Origin: Pisolithus tinctorius
Lineage: Eukaryota > Basidiomycota > Agaricomycetes > Boletales > Pisolithaceae
Length of the DNA stretch: 64,000 nt
Direction of reading: 5' to 3'
Assembly (NCBI GenBank): GCA_024663395.1
Contig: JANFAH010000019.1
Location: 496,001-560,000, forward strand
Shown here: positions 25,533-36,863 of the stretch, one piece after another
Layout of the letters: every line of letters starts with the position of its first letter
Position numbering within the stretch: the first letter of the stretch is position 1
The notes under the pieces: generated by a model
Seen by the model: only the letters and a program-made list of their open reading frames with translations
Databases searched by the model: none
Told to the model about the DNA's origin: nothing
Translations under genes and position numbers: made by a program

Positions 25533-27911
25533 TTATAGACCAAGACCCAGAGCTCTCTTGGTTGGTTGACGAGCTCTAGTTGATTTCTTGCTTGCCTCTT
25601 CACCCTCCTTTGCCATCTTCTGATCAACATCCCCACTGCCTCCCCTTTTTCTTTTCCTCACATCCTTTCTTGTATTCCGGGATTCCTTCATGCCACCCCC
25701 CTGGGTGGGACAGGAATCCCCTGCACTGACCCCAGTTGTTTCCTGTGCACCAATCCCTCTGCTTGAGCCACCAGAATTCTGCTGCAGTCTTGCAACTACC
25801 AGCCCCACTGCACCCATAACATCTTCCCCCTTGTGGATATCAAGACCTGAGCCTAGCAAAAAGCCCAGATTAGCAGCTTCAGGGTCATCTGATTCTATGT
25901 CCTGTGCTCTTTTGCACTCCCTCCACAACAAACCAAATCCCAGTACAATGGTAAGACCTTTTTGGGTGGATGCAAACTTTTCACTTTGCAATTGATACAG
26001 TGCCTTCCAGAAGGAATCCCCATTGCCATGCATCTCCTGGGGCAAATACTGGGCACTCCAGGCCCAAGATGCCCAGACAGGCAGGTTGACTGGTCCAGCA
26101 TCAGGTTCCTGTACAAAATGTTTGTTAACCTGGTATTTGAAGAAAGTTTATCACTTACTGTCTCTGGCAAGCCATCTACAAGCTCAACAAGTTCCTGGTA
26201 CCTGGGCATGATGCAAAGGGACTTTAAATATTTCACCCTGTCCCCATTTGCATGACAAGCAGGGCTGGATTCATGAGGGGTATCTTCAGATGGGGCCCTC
26301 CCAGAGTCAAGGATATCCTGGGCCCCTGATGAAGTTGCTATAGGGGTCATACCAGCCCCACCAATTTCTTCCCCTAAATCTGAGGGCTTGGCCTCCACCC
26401 CAGCTTCACTGTCCTCCCCAGGGCTCATCCACTCTCTCTTTTTGGATGGGGTTTTCCTGTTCCAGGGCCTTCCCAACGGCTCGTCCTCCTTTTTGCACTT
26501 GATGAATGAAACAATCACCTTATCCTCCTCCTCTTGGGAATTCCAATGATTCCAAAGCATCCACATGTCGGCCTTGGTCCATTTTGAAGGATCTTTCATC
26601 ATGAATCCTTCTGGGATGGAATCAGAACTCAGATACTCCAAATGGGACTTGATAAGCAGGCCCCAGGGAACCTTGGCCTTGGGCTTCCCTGTAAACTTTG
26701 CTATGTTTCCAACTTCCATCAACAACTGTAGATGCACTTGACAATCAAGAACATACCATAGGCAGCCTGGAAGACCATTCTTGCCAAACTCTGCTGGACC
26801 TTGAGTTTCTGACCAGTCCAAGCTGGTACCTCTGGGTTTCCTTCATCATCCAAGGCTATCTCCACCTTTGGATTCTCATCATTCAAATCTTCCTCAGCTG
26901 AGTATGGAATCAACCTAGGTACACATATTACATTGATCACCAATGTTTATCACTTACCAGCTTCAGTCAAAAGATAATTGGTTAACATTTGCTCTCCCTT
27001 TAGAACCCACTCCTTGGTGGGCTCTGAAGACTCTGAGAAGGCCTTCTTCCCATCAGGGGGTTGTGTTTCAAAGCTAGGTTTCTTCATTAGCATTGGATAG
27101 ACAAGGTAAAGGGGAACCTACACTGCCATCTTGATCTGAGAATCAGTAGTCTCATGAGCCAGAAACTCACTATATTTGACCCCATGGTCCTCCTGACTGT
27201 TTCAATAAAGTCTCTGGCCATGTTGGGAAAATTTTTTCTCCTGTACCTGAATTATTGCATGATTAGTATAAGACATTTGAAGTAGACCAGCACTGACAAT
27301 TCATGAGTTTCTTTTGGAGCTCCCAACTTATTCCACTTGGAAGCAGCCCTCCCTGCTTCAGCCTTCTTGTCATCTGCAAGAGACTCCCACCACTGTTGGA
27401 TGATTTTGGTCCTCTGACCTATGGTCTTGGGGTCCTTGGTGTCCCTCCTCTCCCTATCATAGGCATCCATGTCCTCTTTGAAGAGCTGCTGGGAGGCAGT
27501 AAAATCAGTGAAGGGTTTTCTGTAATTTCCAGCCTTGGTAGGTCTGGTCCTCTCCTCTCTGCCATCCTCATCCTCACCAGTCCCAGGCTGCTCCTTCCTC
27601 TTGTCTGTTGCAGCCAGGATGCTCTCAATGATGTGTTCCTCATCATCCTGGTCTTCAGGGTCTAGTTCTGGCAAAAACAACCCTTCTGATGGCCTAAATA
27701 CACTTGAGATATGTGAAACTTGATGAAAAAGATACCCTACCACTCTCAAGTTCTGGGGCAATTCCACAGATCCTGAAGATGCTTGCTGAAGGATCTGGGA
27801 TTTCACATCAGCCAGGATCTGGGCCCTGAGGTCAGGATTCCCTCAGGCATCTGTGTACTGCTCCACATAGGAGGACAGCAGATCAGAGTAGACTTCAGAC
27901 CAATCAGCCAT
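25533..27911 (-). pseudogene. KDZ-associated accessory protein gene, copy 2
   Basis: The reading starts at an ATG at 27,909-27,911 (MADWSEVYSDLLSSYVEQY) and runs through ADVKSQILQQASSGSVEL, an intron-separated QQWWESLADDKKAEAGRAA and KWNKLGAPKE block, NMARDFIETVRRTMG (about 27,190), a P..F...DPSKW block (about 26,590), a Ser/Glu-rich linker and a basic tail ending at 25,533 (KRALGLGL). It parallels the accessory gene of KDZ-1 (same KWN-G and DPS blocks). An in-frame TGA at 27,843-27,845 interrupts the first exon (TDA-stop-GNP), a change expected from CGA by CpG deamination. Function unknown. Confidence 0.6.
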
Positions 27912-28177
27912 GAGAGAATAAAATCAGGGGGATAATTAGCAGCACAGATGATGGAGGTTGGAAGCAAGGTGAAAATTTTTCAGCCTTTCCAATTTAGGCA
28001 GGAGGTTGAAGTTTTCGGCCCATCCACTCTTTTAGGAAAGGTACCATTATGGTATGATTGTTTTGATGTATTTGCTATTCACTTTGATTCAGATACCAAG
28101 TGCAAAGCAAGGGTAATCAGAAAACTATACACATATACCCATGTTCTAAATACAATCCATTTGTTTACCTTGGAACA

Positions 28178-31100
28178 TCAATTGGGCCTTTTGGAAAAGT
28201 CAGTCCACAACACTATCTGCTTATGAGCATAAGCCTTTTTCCCTGGTTCCAACAATTGTAGAGCCCTTTTTCTCCCATATGTCCTTCTGGAACTCAAACC
28301 ATAAGATGGCCCAAACCATCTCATGCCTCACCAATGACAATTCTTCTTTCCACCTGTCCCTTCTTGCCCTTGCTTTGAGCCAGTTGATCCTGTAAACTGC
28401 CCCACAATTTATTGGTGAGATTTTTTTGAGTAGTATTAACACTTACACTCCTCCATTAAACCCCCCTTCTCAGCATTCAGTTGACCCTGTTCACCATCCA
28501 TCATCCAAAACCATGCCATTTTGCTGGTTCCCTGCCCAAACCGGTTCTCCTCTGTAACATCCTTACTCACTGCCAGGTCCTGGGGCTGAATAGCCTGATA
28601 TTTTGTCCAATCTCTTGATTGGGTTCCAACTGGAGAATGGCCTGCCTTGCCCTCTGATAACTTCTGACCTGCTTGTTTATCCGAGCCACCACTTTTTGGA
28701 TGTCCTGCTTGGTTCTTGTACCTTCCCTAGTTGATTGTGCACTGCGGAAGTTCTGTCTGTATAACATTGCCTTGTGTCCAAGGTTGGTTCGGAGCTGGGT
28801 CTAGACAATCATTAGCTTGCCCAATCCTGAGTTCCATTTCTTCTTTGAGGAGGTCATGAAGGCCAAGCTCCATCAGTTTGGTTGCTCCAATGGATGAGGG
28901 CATCCATATACTCATGAGCTCAGCAGGTAGCTCCTCTCCTTCTTCTGTAGCCTCCCAATCCTCATCATCTTCCCAGTACTCTCCATTGTCATCAATTTCT
29001 TCACCTTGCCCAAGGAATGCTGGATCATCCTGGGGTATGAAGACATTGTCCACCTCCAAACCTTTGAGAAATGCCTGGCTGGTGCCATGGAATTTGTCAA
29101 TCCTGGCAGAAAGTCTTTTTCTTTTCTCTGAGACTTTGATTTCTTGTCTGGTAGACATGTGGCTCTGTCTAAGCTCAGATCTTAGCTGGTCCCTGCAGGT
29201 CTGGTTAGCAACCTATTGCTTCTGGAAACCACAGACCATACTGTGCATCCTCTATGCTAATTCCTTCCACAAGCCAAGCCACAGAACCATGGCTCCCTGG
29301 GGACACAGGTGGATTTTTCATGAGCTTTAACTGCACTTCACCCATGGTAGGGGCTACAGGCCATCAGACATGCCCAGGGTTTCTTAGGAACATACTGACC
29401 TTTTTCCCCTTTCAACAAATAAATGTCTAGGGAATCACCTCGATTTGCTTCTGCCTCAAGAACATCCAACTCCCATTGGGCAAGTTGGCCAGGGTCTAGA
29501 ACAGCTGTCAACTGCTCATATGCCTGATTCATTTCTTCTAGGCACTTGTGTGAGGTCTTGTATTTTTTCAACAGTGCAGGAACTGAGATGTACAGGGTAA
29601 ATTAACTTCTCTTTGAGAAAAGGTCTCTCACCCATGTTGACAATTTTTTTCCAGTTAGAATCTCTCATATGGTCATCATACACTTCTTGTCTGTGGGCCT
29701 GAGTCATAGACCTTGCAGTGGGAGAGATCTTATTGAATGGAGCCCACAATGTCTCCAAAATTTCACCATCCAGATGACCAGCACCCTTGATAAAGTTGAG
29801 GCTATATCTTGGAAAGCAAGAGAGTTTGTGGGCAGCAAGATGAAACTTCCCCACAGCAGGAATGATTTCCAGGGAGGGAGGGAGATGGAGAGAGCAGCTG
29901 GATTTTACCCGACTCTGGAAGTTAATACTCCACTGGCACCCAACATCATAAATGACAAGGGCCTTTGTGATGCTTTCTGAATGATAATCAAGAGCACTGC
30001 AGATGGAGTAATCTGTGTTCATGTACCTAGCACAAAATGAGTTCCAAAGGCTTCCAGTACATCCATCAGGTCCACTCACTTTTCCCCTTTCTGAAAGTCC
30101 ACCACAGAATGGGGAACAAAGCAACCATGCCGAGCACAGGCTGTGGCACCAATCCCAGTGGACCGGAGATTGGACTTGTTAATATTAGCAGCATTGATTG
30201 CCCTGTGATTGCTGCAGGTGGATCTCTACCAGTACAGTGGGTCATTTAAACTCCATGACCTTGGGACAACTCACCTCCTTGTTATCCAAAGACTGCTCAA
30301 GATGGGCCTGGTAGGGCTCTTCAGGAAACCATGTAACCAGTTCTATCTGATAATGACACATCCAACTCAGGCTTGTTCATTTTCATATGCTGAGCAGTGA
30401 AGTTGCCATCCATGACATATTGCCTCATTATGGTATCACTAAGGGGGGAGGGAGTTAGAAATCAAAACCCTACAGATTATCACTCCATACCTGTCATATC
30501 GGGTTTTCCAATCTGGAGGTAAATTAATACCTGGTTGTGGGCAGGCAGGACAAAAGAGTGCAAGTTCTCCTTGTCTAGGATCTTGTTCTTTATCATGACC
30601 AAAGCCAAACCATTTCCTATGTTTCAAATCCCTCCACAGTCTGGAAACCCTCATCAGCTCTCGGTACCTGTCCTAATTGGAAATGAATGCATTAATAGAA
30701 CCCCCTAAGAGCAAATAGTGCATGGCACTCAACTGGTATACAGTCAGGAAATGCATTGTTGGTGAACCTCTTCAGCTTCTGATAGAAACTCATAGCTGAA
30801 GTCTTGCATTCCAGGGCATCAATGAGAAAGTGATTAAGAACATCAAAGGTGAAAGCAGTCTTGGGCTTTGTTATACTGGCTGGAAAGAGTCTTTCCCTGA
30901 GTAAATCAAGGTGCCAGTCCATTGGATCTGACCCAGGGCAATTGCACCAAGAAATCTCATGAGTGAAAATTCCTTCTGTGTGCACTATGGTCATTTTTGA
31001 TCTGAAGGATCTCCTGCTACCAGAGGTTAACATGGAGGCTACAGGATATGACTGCCATTGACCTGTAATTGGGAGGCCCTTCCCCAGAAGTATAGCCCAA

Positions 31101-31743
31101 CTCCTCTGAGTCTGGATCCTGATTCTGTCTGTTTTGAGGGCAAGGATGACCCCCATGGCCAATGTGCCAAAGGAACCCAAGTGCCATCAAGAGGTAGCCT
31201 GGTAATGAGTAGCATTCCATCTTTGTACCTTGTGGAATGGAAGATTTTGATGCACTTCACAGCACAAGGACCACACCAGGCATGCACACCAATGCAGGAC
31301 ATGCATCTGATACTTCCTTCTGCCTGACAGCACTGCTCACATATCCCCCCCTTAGCCAGCTGCTCTCCCTTGAGAATGACTTTGAGATATTCTGCTCTCC
31401 AAGGCAGCCATTCTCTGATGAAATCATTTTGACTCTAGGGGATAATTTAGCCAATGCAGTATCAGGCAAAACTTCCCACCTTGGTAACCCTCCTAGTATT
31501 TGGGGTATCTTCCTCATCATTCCAGTCCAAGGTAGGCATGTCAAAGGAGTCTGGGACAACATTTTGGGAGCCTATTGTCCTGGGGGTCCTTGGAGTTGAA
31601 GGTTGACTCTGAGATGGGAGGTAGAGGTGTCTAGCATCCACCTCCTTGTAGGTGTCCTTTCCTCTCTGGGTTTTAGTGACTTCAAATTTATACAAACCTC
31701 CTGCAGAGCTTTTGCCAAGGACTTTGGTTCTACAATGACACAT
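28178..31743 (-). pseudogene. KDZ-family transposase, copy 2 (KDZ-2), nearly complete
   Basis: It starts at a Met at 31,743 (MCHCRTKVLGKSSAGG). Blocks in order: a CxC-like cluster (CIGVHAWCGPCAVKC, about 31,260); TAFTFDVLNHFLIDALECK and NNAFPDCIP (30,730-30,870); MRVSRLWRDLKHRKWFGFG (about 30,640); the ATACARHGCFVPHS block (about 30,120-30,160); VIYDVGCQWSINF (about 29,950); GAGHLDGEILETLWAPFNK (about 29,740); MELRIGQAND (about 28,810); and the tail INWLKARARRDRWKEELSL (about 28,350), ending at TGA 28,178-28,180. All landmark blocks of a full-length enzyme are present. One extra base near 30,321-30,330 shifts the frame in the DRTGYMV...EEPYQAHL segment, so this copy is probably inactive. Several short introns split the gene. 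Confidence 0.88.
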
Positions 31744-31887
31744 GATTGAGCACAGGAAGAGTCAAAAGCAAGGTTTTCAGCTGTATTGAAAATTTTTCAT
31801 CCCCAAAACAACACCACACAAGTCCAGAACAAGGTTATCAAATGTATTTAAAATATTTGTACCCAAAAATTGCCACTAAAATGTGTT

Positions 31888-33233
31888 TTAAGTGTATCTG
31901 ACAGCCAACCCAAGAATGTCCTTTTGGGTAGTCCATGCTGGTCTTGTGACCTTGAGTCGGTCATGTACTTTGTCCTTTATATAATGCACCAATGCAATTC
32001 TTTCTCCCTTCTCCCACTTTGGCACAGAATGTTGAAGGATTTTTCCTGATAGGAAAATCATGGTGCCTGGGGAATAAGCCAGTTCAGCCCCCAGATCTGG
32101 AATAAGGAATTTAGCATTGTGAGAACCCAGGCTCACTAATGAATCCAGAAGGGTTGGGGTGGATGTGACATCTCAGTGAGAGGGAGTTTCCTGATTGACA
32201 ATAATATCAATGTTGGTATAGACCAATGGCCAATCCAGGGATATCTCATTCTCCACCCTGCCAGCCTTGGCCAACATTGCTTGATCACCAGCCCTGGCCA
32301 TATCTGGCAATGAGACCTTTGCTATATTGCTCCAGAAGTGTTCCACATAAGAAATCTTGAGCAGCCATTCCCTATTGGCTTTCTGTTTGAGGGATGTGCT
32401 TTGATAGAGTGTATCAACCAACCTCTTTAAATTTGTCAGCCCCTACCATGGAAATCACAGCACCTGGACAAACCTCATGGGCCTGTTGGAATGTGGCAGG
32501 AGACATGGAAATCCTGCCATGTCCATACATGACTTGGTCAACAGGCTGATGCTTATGGCCATATCGTTTGTTAAGCTTGCTTTTGTCTTTTGGCTTGTTC
32601 TTGGGCTCAGTCTGAAGATTGTCTTTTATGGAAAGGAGAAGGGAATTGAGAAGTTCCTATGATATAAAAGCTGTAGTGAAGGGTTGTCAGAGAATGAAAA
32701 CACTCACTATCCATGCATCTGGGACAATACCAGGCAGATACCATACTATCACCCTGCCATGCACATCCAGAACTGTGGCAGGAGCATTGATATACCCAAT
32801 TTTTGGGTTTTCAAAATGGATGGTCCTGTCCTTGGCATGCACCAATGGTTCAGAAAACCTGTCTGCATCCCAATGCAACACATCTATTAAGGGTCAGACT
32901 TGGATCACTTGGAATTGTTGTGGAAATCACCTACAGGGATTGAGGATGGCATGTGTAATGACTGCAGATGCCAGCCTAACTTCCAAAGATGTAATAGCAT
33001 CTGAAGTTAGACCAGATTCCCCTTGCAATGTTGCCCTGACTTGGGTTAACTCAGCCAAGGATCAAAGTCTATTATCCAACTAAATACATAGCAAGTGTAG
33101 CATCACTGCTTATGGCTTACCTTGGCTTCCTGAGCTGGTGATTTGAGAAAATAGAGCTGGAAGAGATCATAGGGACTGTTCCAAAGGCAGCCTTCAGCAT
33201 TCCAACCACCATTGTATGCAGGGAATCATCCAT
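31888..33233 (-). pseudogene. TET/JBP-family dioxygenase of KDZ-2, stop codon inside the iron-binding motif
   Basis: The likely start is MDDSLHTMVVGML at 33,233. Landmarks: GRVIVWYLPGIVPDAW (about 32,720-32,770), SYVEHFWSNIAK (about 32,330), NIDIIVNQETPSH, then DLGAELAYSPGTMIFLSGKILQH and ERIALVHYIKDKVHDRL (31,950-32,100), ending at 31,888. The HxD iron-ligand pair is present (His at 32,176-32,178, Asp at 32,170-32,172), but the codon between them is TGA (32,173-32,175), consistent with a former CGA Arg. The remaining frame looks well preserved, so the gene was lost recently or reads through. The expected role is oxidation of 5-methylcytosine in DNA. It lies 145 bp upstream of the transposase start on the same strand. 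Confidence 0.75.
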
Positions 33234-33239
33234 GATGAT

Positions 33240-34500
33240 GTGGGGGGTGTTGGAAAAGTCAAAGGAAAATTTTTCAACCGTGAGAAAAATAGTTAAAAAT
33301 CACTCAGTACATAAGTTGGAAGTTATTCTCCACAAGGGACCTTGCTTGACTTGGGGGAAGATCCAGAATCCAGAAACCCAACTTAGTCTACTAGATACAC
33401 CATGTTTCTTGAAACATCTAGTCATGTAAGCAGGGGCCTGGAATGGTGCAATCAAACTCAGCAGCAGTTGAACTCCAAGTCAATCCAGTCCAGCAATCTC
33501 TTGAGCATCATGGGAAACCATGGAACACCAATACTAATCTAGCAATCTAGCAACATCCAACAGCTAGGAACACATCCAGTCAGCATTTGAAGGGAAGATG
33601 TTGGGTTGCTAGTAATGCCATTGGCAAGCTCTTGAGCATCAATGGGAAACCTTGCTTAAGAAGATCAGCCATGGAACACCAGTGCTAATCTAGCACCATC
33701 CACCAGCCAGGCAGACTGACATGAAACAATACACCAAGTCATTTGCTAAGGTTAGGGTTAGAAGGAGACTTGCATGAAGAAATACACCAAGTCTTATGCT
33801 AGGGTTAGGGTTAGCACATGCTTCATTCAAAAAAAGAAGCATAGATTCCCTCACAGCATTCAAATCCAATCAAAGCAGTGGCATTTACAAGGTCATACAT
33901 AAATTCAACTACAGTTACAATTTCAACTACAAAGGTATAATGGTTTCATAAGAAACCAAGGCTTGCCTGCATTCCAGAGGGGGCCCTCCTCCAGAAGTAC
34001 AGTTGGGCCAATAAAAACTGTCCTCAATTCAACCAAGTTCCCAAAAAAGTGCACAAAAGCTGATAACAAAGATCCTAAAAACACATTAGCATCAACACAA
34101 CTTTGCAAAGTTCACATACCTGAGGTGCACTATTTATTCACCAGGAGTCAAAGACAAACAGCTCTAGAAAGTTTATGTCAGTACAACATAGATTATACAG
34201 AAGTTGAATACTCACTACACCAAAGCCTGACCAACTAGCTACTACCAATATATACCAACACATACCACACAAAAAAATGTCATAGGCTGACCCACACAGG
34301 TGGGTACAGACCAAATAAAACATCATAAGCTGACCTACAATGTAGGTACAGACTAGCCCCCAGATCCCATGAGCTGGCCTACAATGTAGGCACAGACTAT
34401 TCCCCCAGACCCAACATATTACCCAACAACCAAAAATTGTGCTGGCCAAGCACAATCTAAGGTCAAGGGTAGCCCCTCCCTACATCCTGTAGCTGCAGAC
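33240..34500. other. Non-coding part of KDZ-2
   Basis: No gene seen. It contains loosely repeated phrases (CACCAGTGCTAATCTAGCA, TACACCAAGTC, ACAATGTAGG) and two short telomere-like runs, GGTTAGGGTTAG, near 33,750 and 33,805. CpG is scarce as in the flanking genes. Confidence 0.4.
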
Positions 34501-35690
34501 TACAGTCAATAGTGAGGCGCCAAGGATGCTGCAAAGTAACGGTAATCAAGTAATGTGAAAATTCTGGGATCAGAGGTGCCACTTACCTTATGACAGCCGA
34601 GATGACAGGCTGAGATAAAAACGAAGATGACGTAGCACAGAAAACAAGAAAGAGAGAGGGGGAAAGGGAGATGGAGATGGAGGGAGAGGGAGGACGGCGG
34701 AGGGGAAGCGTCACATCGCAGAGAAACGCAGTAAGGGAAAAAACATGCCACTGACTGGGGGGGATTTATATACTTGAGTCTTATGTACTGTTGTTTGGCC
34801 ACAGTCCAACTAGTGAGGTCGCTGTCAATGTCACATTCTCGGCCTCGGTGCATGTTCAGTTGCCGTGAGTGCCGGCAACTTCCTCTGAGTCAGTACTGCG
34901 TGTCATACTATACATCGCGAATAGCGATGTCACGTGACTCCACTGTCACCGGATTCGGCTTCTATATACTAAATACTAAATGTTCGCTTGACATTCTCGT
35001 AATTGCATTGTCGAGCCGAGCAAGCACTCCCTCGTGCCGTTGGCTGAGCGGTAGTGGTGGCTTACCCTTGGGATTTCACAGAAAATGTATTGTAGTAGCA
35101 CTACCGGATCATTTAATACATGTAGTCACTTATTGAAACTGGAAATTGGCCTAGCGGCGACGGACCACTCCGTATATAGTCCTACGTAATGTTCCAGAGA
35201 CGCATCCGAAGTACGGGTAGACACGTGTGATAATCATGACAGCCGTGATGTTGTTCATGTCACAATTAAGGTTGTGTCCAAGATTATCATAGGTCTCACT
35301 ATGTGACCTGTCCAAAATCAAGATCTGTGCATCCGAGTATCTGGATTGACATGGTCTTTTGCTCCTCTCCTCTTGCCACACAGTGTCTCCCTCACCGACT
35401 GTCGTTGCGTTATCCCACTCTCTGGCCCCGCTGCATCTCAGCGAAATTTTTGGTACGTCGTTGTCCTCTGGATCTCTCGCGCCTCTCCCTCTCTAAACAC
35501 AAAATAGGTACATCGTGCCATGTCTCCCTTCAAAAAAAAAAACAAAAAAGGTATGTTGTCAAACCTCTCATGGCTTCAACACTCACATCACACACCAGGA
35601 CGCTGCCATCCTTCTCAGTCTATTGCACGTTGTTCAGTGTCCCATACTACTCACAAAGCCCGTTCATTCAAAAAGAAGGTAAGTAGCTCG
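34500..35690. other. CpG-retaining block between the TET/JBP and H3-tail genes of KDZ-2
   Basis: Unlike the surrounding element, this block keeps many CpG sites (for example GACGGCGG, GCGTCACATCGC, TCGTGCCGTTGG). It includes a purine-rich GGAGATGGAGATGGAGG tract on the plus strand (about 34,665-34,690) and a short ATG-led lysine-rich stretch, MSPFKKKNKK, ending at a GTATGT donor (35,520-35,552). It lies between divergent genes and may hold their promoters. No complete gene was identified. Confidence 0.35.
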
Positions 35691-36560
35691 CAGCGTCCCT
35701 CTACAACTCACAAAACACCCCCCCCCTCTCGCCTTGTCTCATCCACAAAACAGGTATGTCGTCCTACTTCCCGGCGTCCCTCTACCACTCACAAAACGCC
35801 CCCCCCTCTCGCCTTGTCTCATCCACAAAACAGGTATGTCGTCCTACTTCCCGGTGTCCCTCTACCACTCACAAAACACCCCCTTGCCGTGCTTATCCAA
35901 AAAAAAGGTATGTCGTCCCAACTTCGCGGCGTCCCTCTACAACTCACAGAACACCCCCTCGCCGTGCCTTATCAAAAAAACAAAAGGTAAGTCGTCCCAG
36001 GTCGTGGCATCCCTCTACCACTCACAGAACACCCCCTCGCCGTGCTCATCCAAAAAAAAAGGTATGTCGTCCCAGCTTCGTGGCATCCCTCTACAACTCA
36101 CAGAACACCCCCTCGCTGTGCCTTATCCAAAAAAAAGGTACATCGTCCCAGCTCGCGCAGCGTCCCTCTACAACTCACAAAACACCCACAGACCACCCCC
36201 TCGCCGTGCTCATCCAAAAAAAAAGGTGTGTTGTCCCAGCTTCACGGCGTCCCTCTACAACTCACAGAACACTCCCTCGCCATGCTCATCCAAAAAAAAA
36301 GGTATGTCATCCCAGCTTCGTGGCGTCCCTCTACAACTCACAGAACACCCCCTCACCGTGCCTTATCAAAAAAAAAAGGTATGTCATCCCAGGTCGTGGC
36401 ATCCCTCTACCACTCACAGAACACCCCCTTGCTGTGTCTCATCCTACAAAAGGTATGTTGTCCCAGTTCCTGGTGTCCCTGTACCACTCACAAAACACAC
36501 TAGTAGGCTATCAATTCATATCTCCCTCCTGCCACACTGCATCTCCCTTGCTGTGTCTCA
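35690..36560 (+). repeat. Array of 74-87-bp repeats, each with a splice-donor-like and acceptor-like site
   Basis: About eleven copies of a unit made of an A-run, GGTATGTCGTCCCAG, TTCGTGGCGTCCCTC, TACAACTCACAG and AACACCCCCTCGCCGTG. Each A-run/GGTATGT junction resembles a 5' splice site and each CTCACAG an acceptor. Frames remain open by chance, but unit lengths are not multiples of three and the readings do not agree between copies. It lies upstream of the H3-tail gene and on the same strand. Confidence 0.8.
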
Positions 36561-36863
36561 TCCAATAAGGTATGTTGTTGCACTTCTACTTCATGGTGTC
36601 CAGATGATACTTACATATCACCCTCTTTGGTCTGCTTATCCAGTGCCCAGTGTTGTGTAGTTGCATACATTGGCTTGTCTTTTCCATAAATATGTAGATA
36701 TCTATCCCTGCTGCATGATATATGTACTAAACTAAATGCATTTATTGTTATCTTACTGCTTGTCCCCTACACCTTCTGTGTCTTGTAAAGATAATAAGGT
36801 ATGCTACTGTTCCCTTCTGTGTCATGTTGCTGCCACTCACTAATGTTGGCATAATACACTCAG

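Noticed and set aside
33745..33820. Telomere-like GGTTAGGGTTAG runs
   Set aside because: Only two short runs of about two units each within a repeated non-coding part of KDZ-2; too short to mean a telomere fusion.
35734..36660. 308- and 270-codon overlapping open frames
   Set aside because: They lie in the 74-87-bp array. Unit lengths are not multiples of three and several frames are open at once, so there is no single consistent product.
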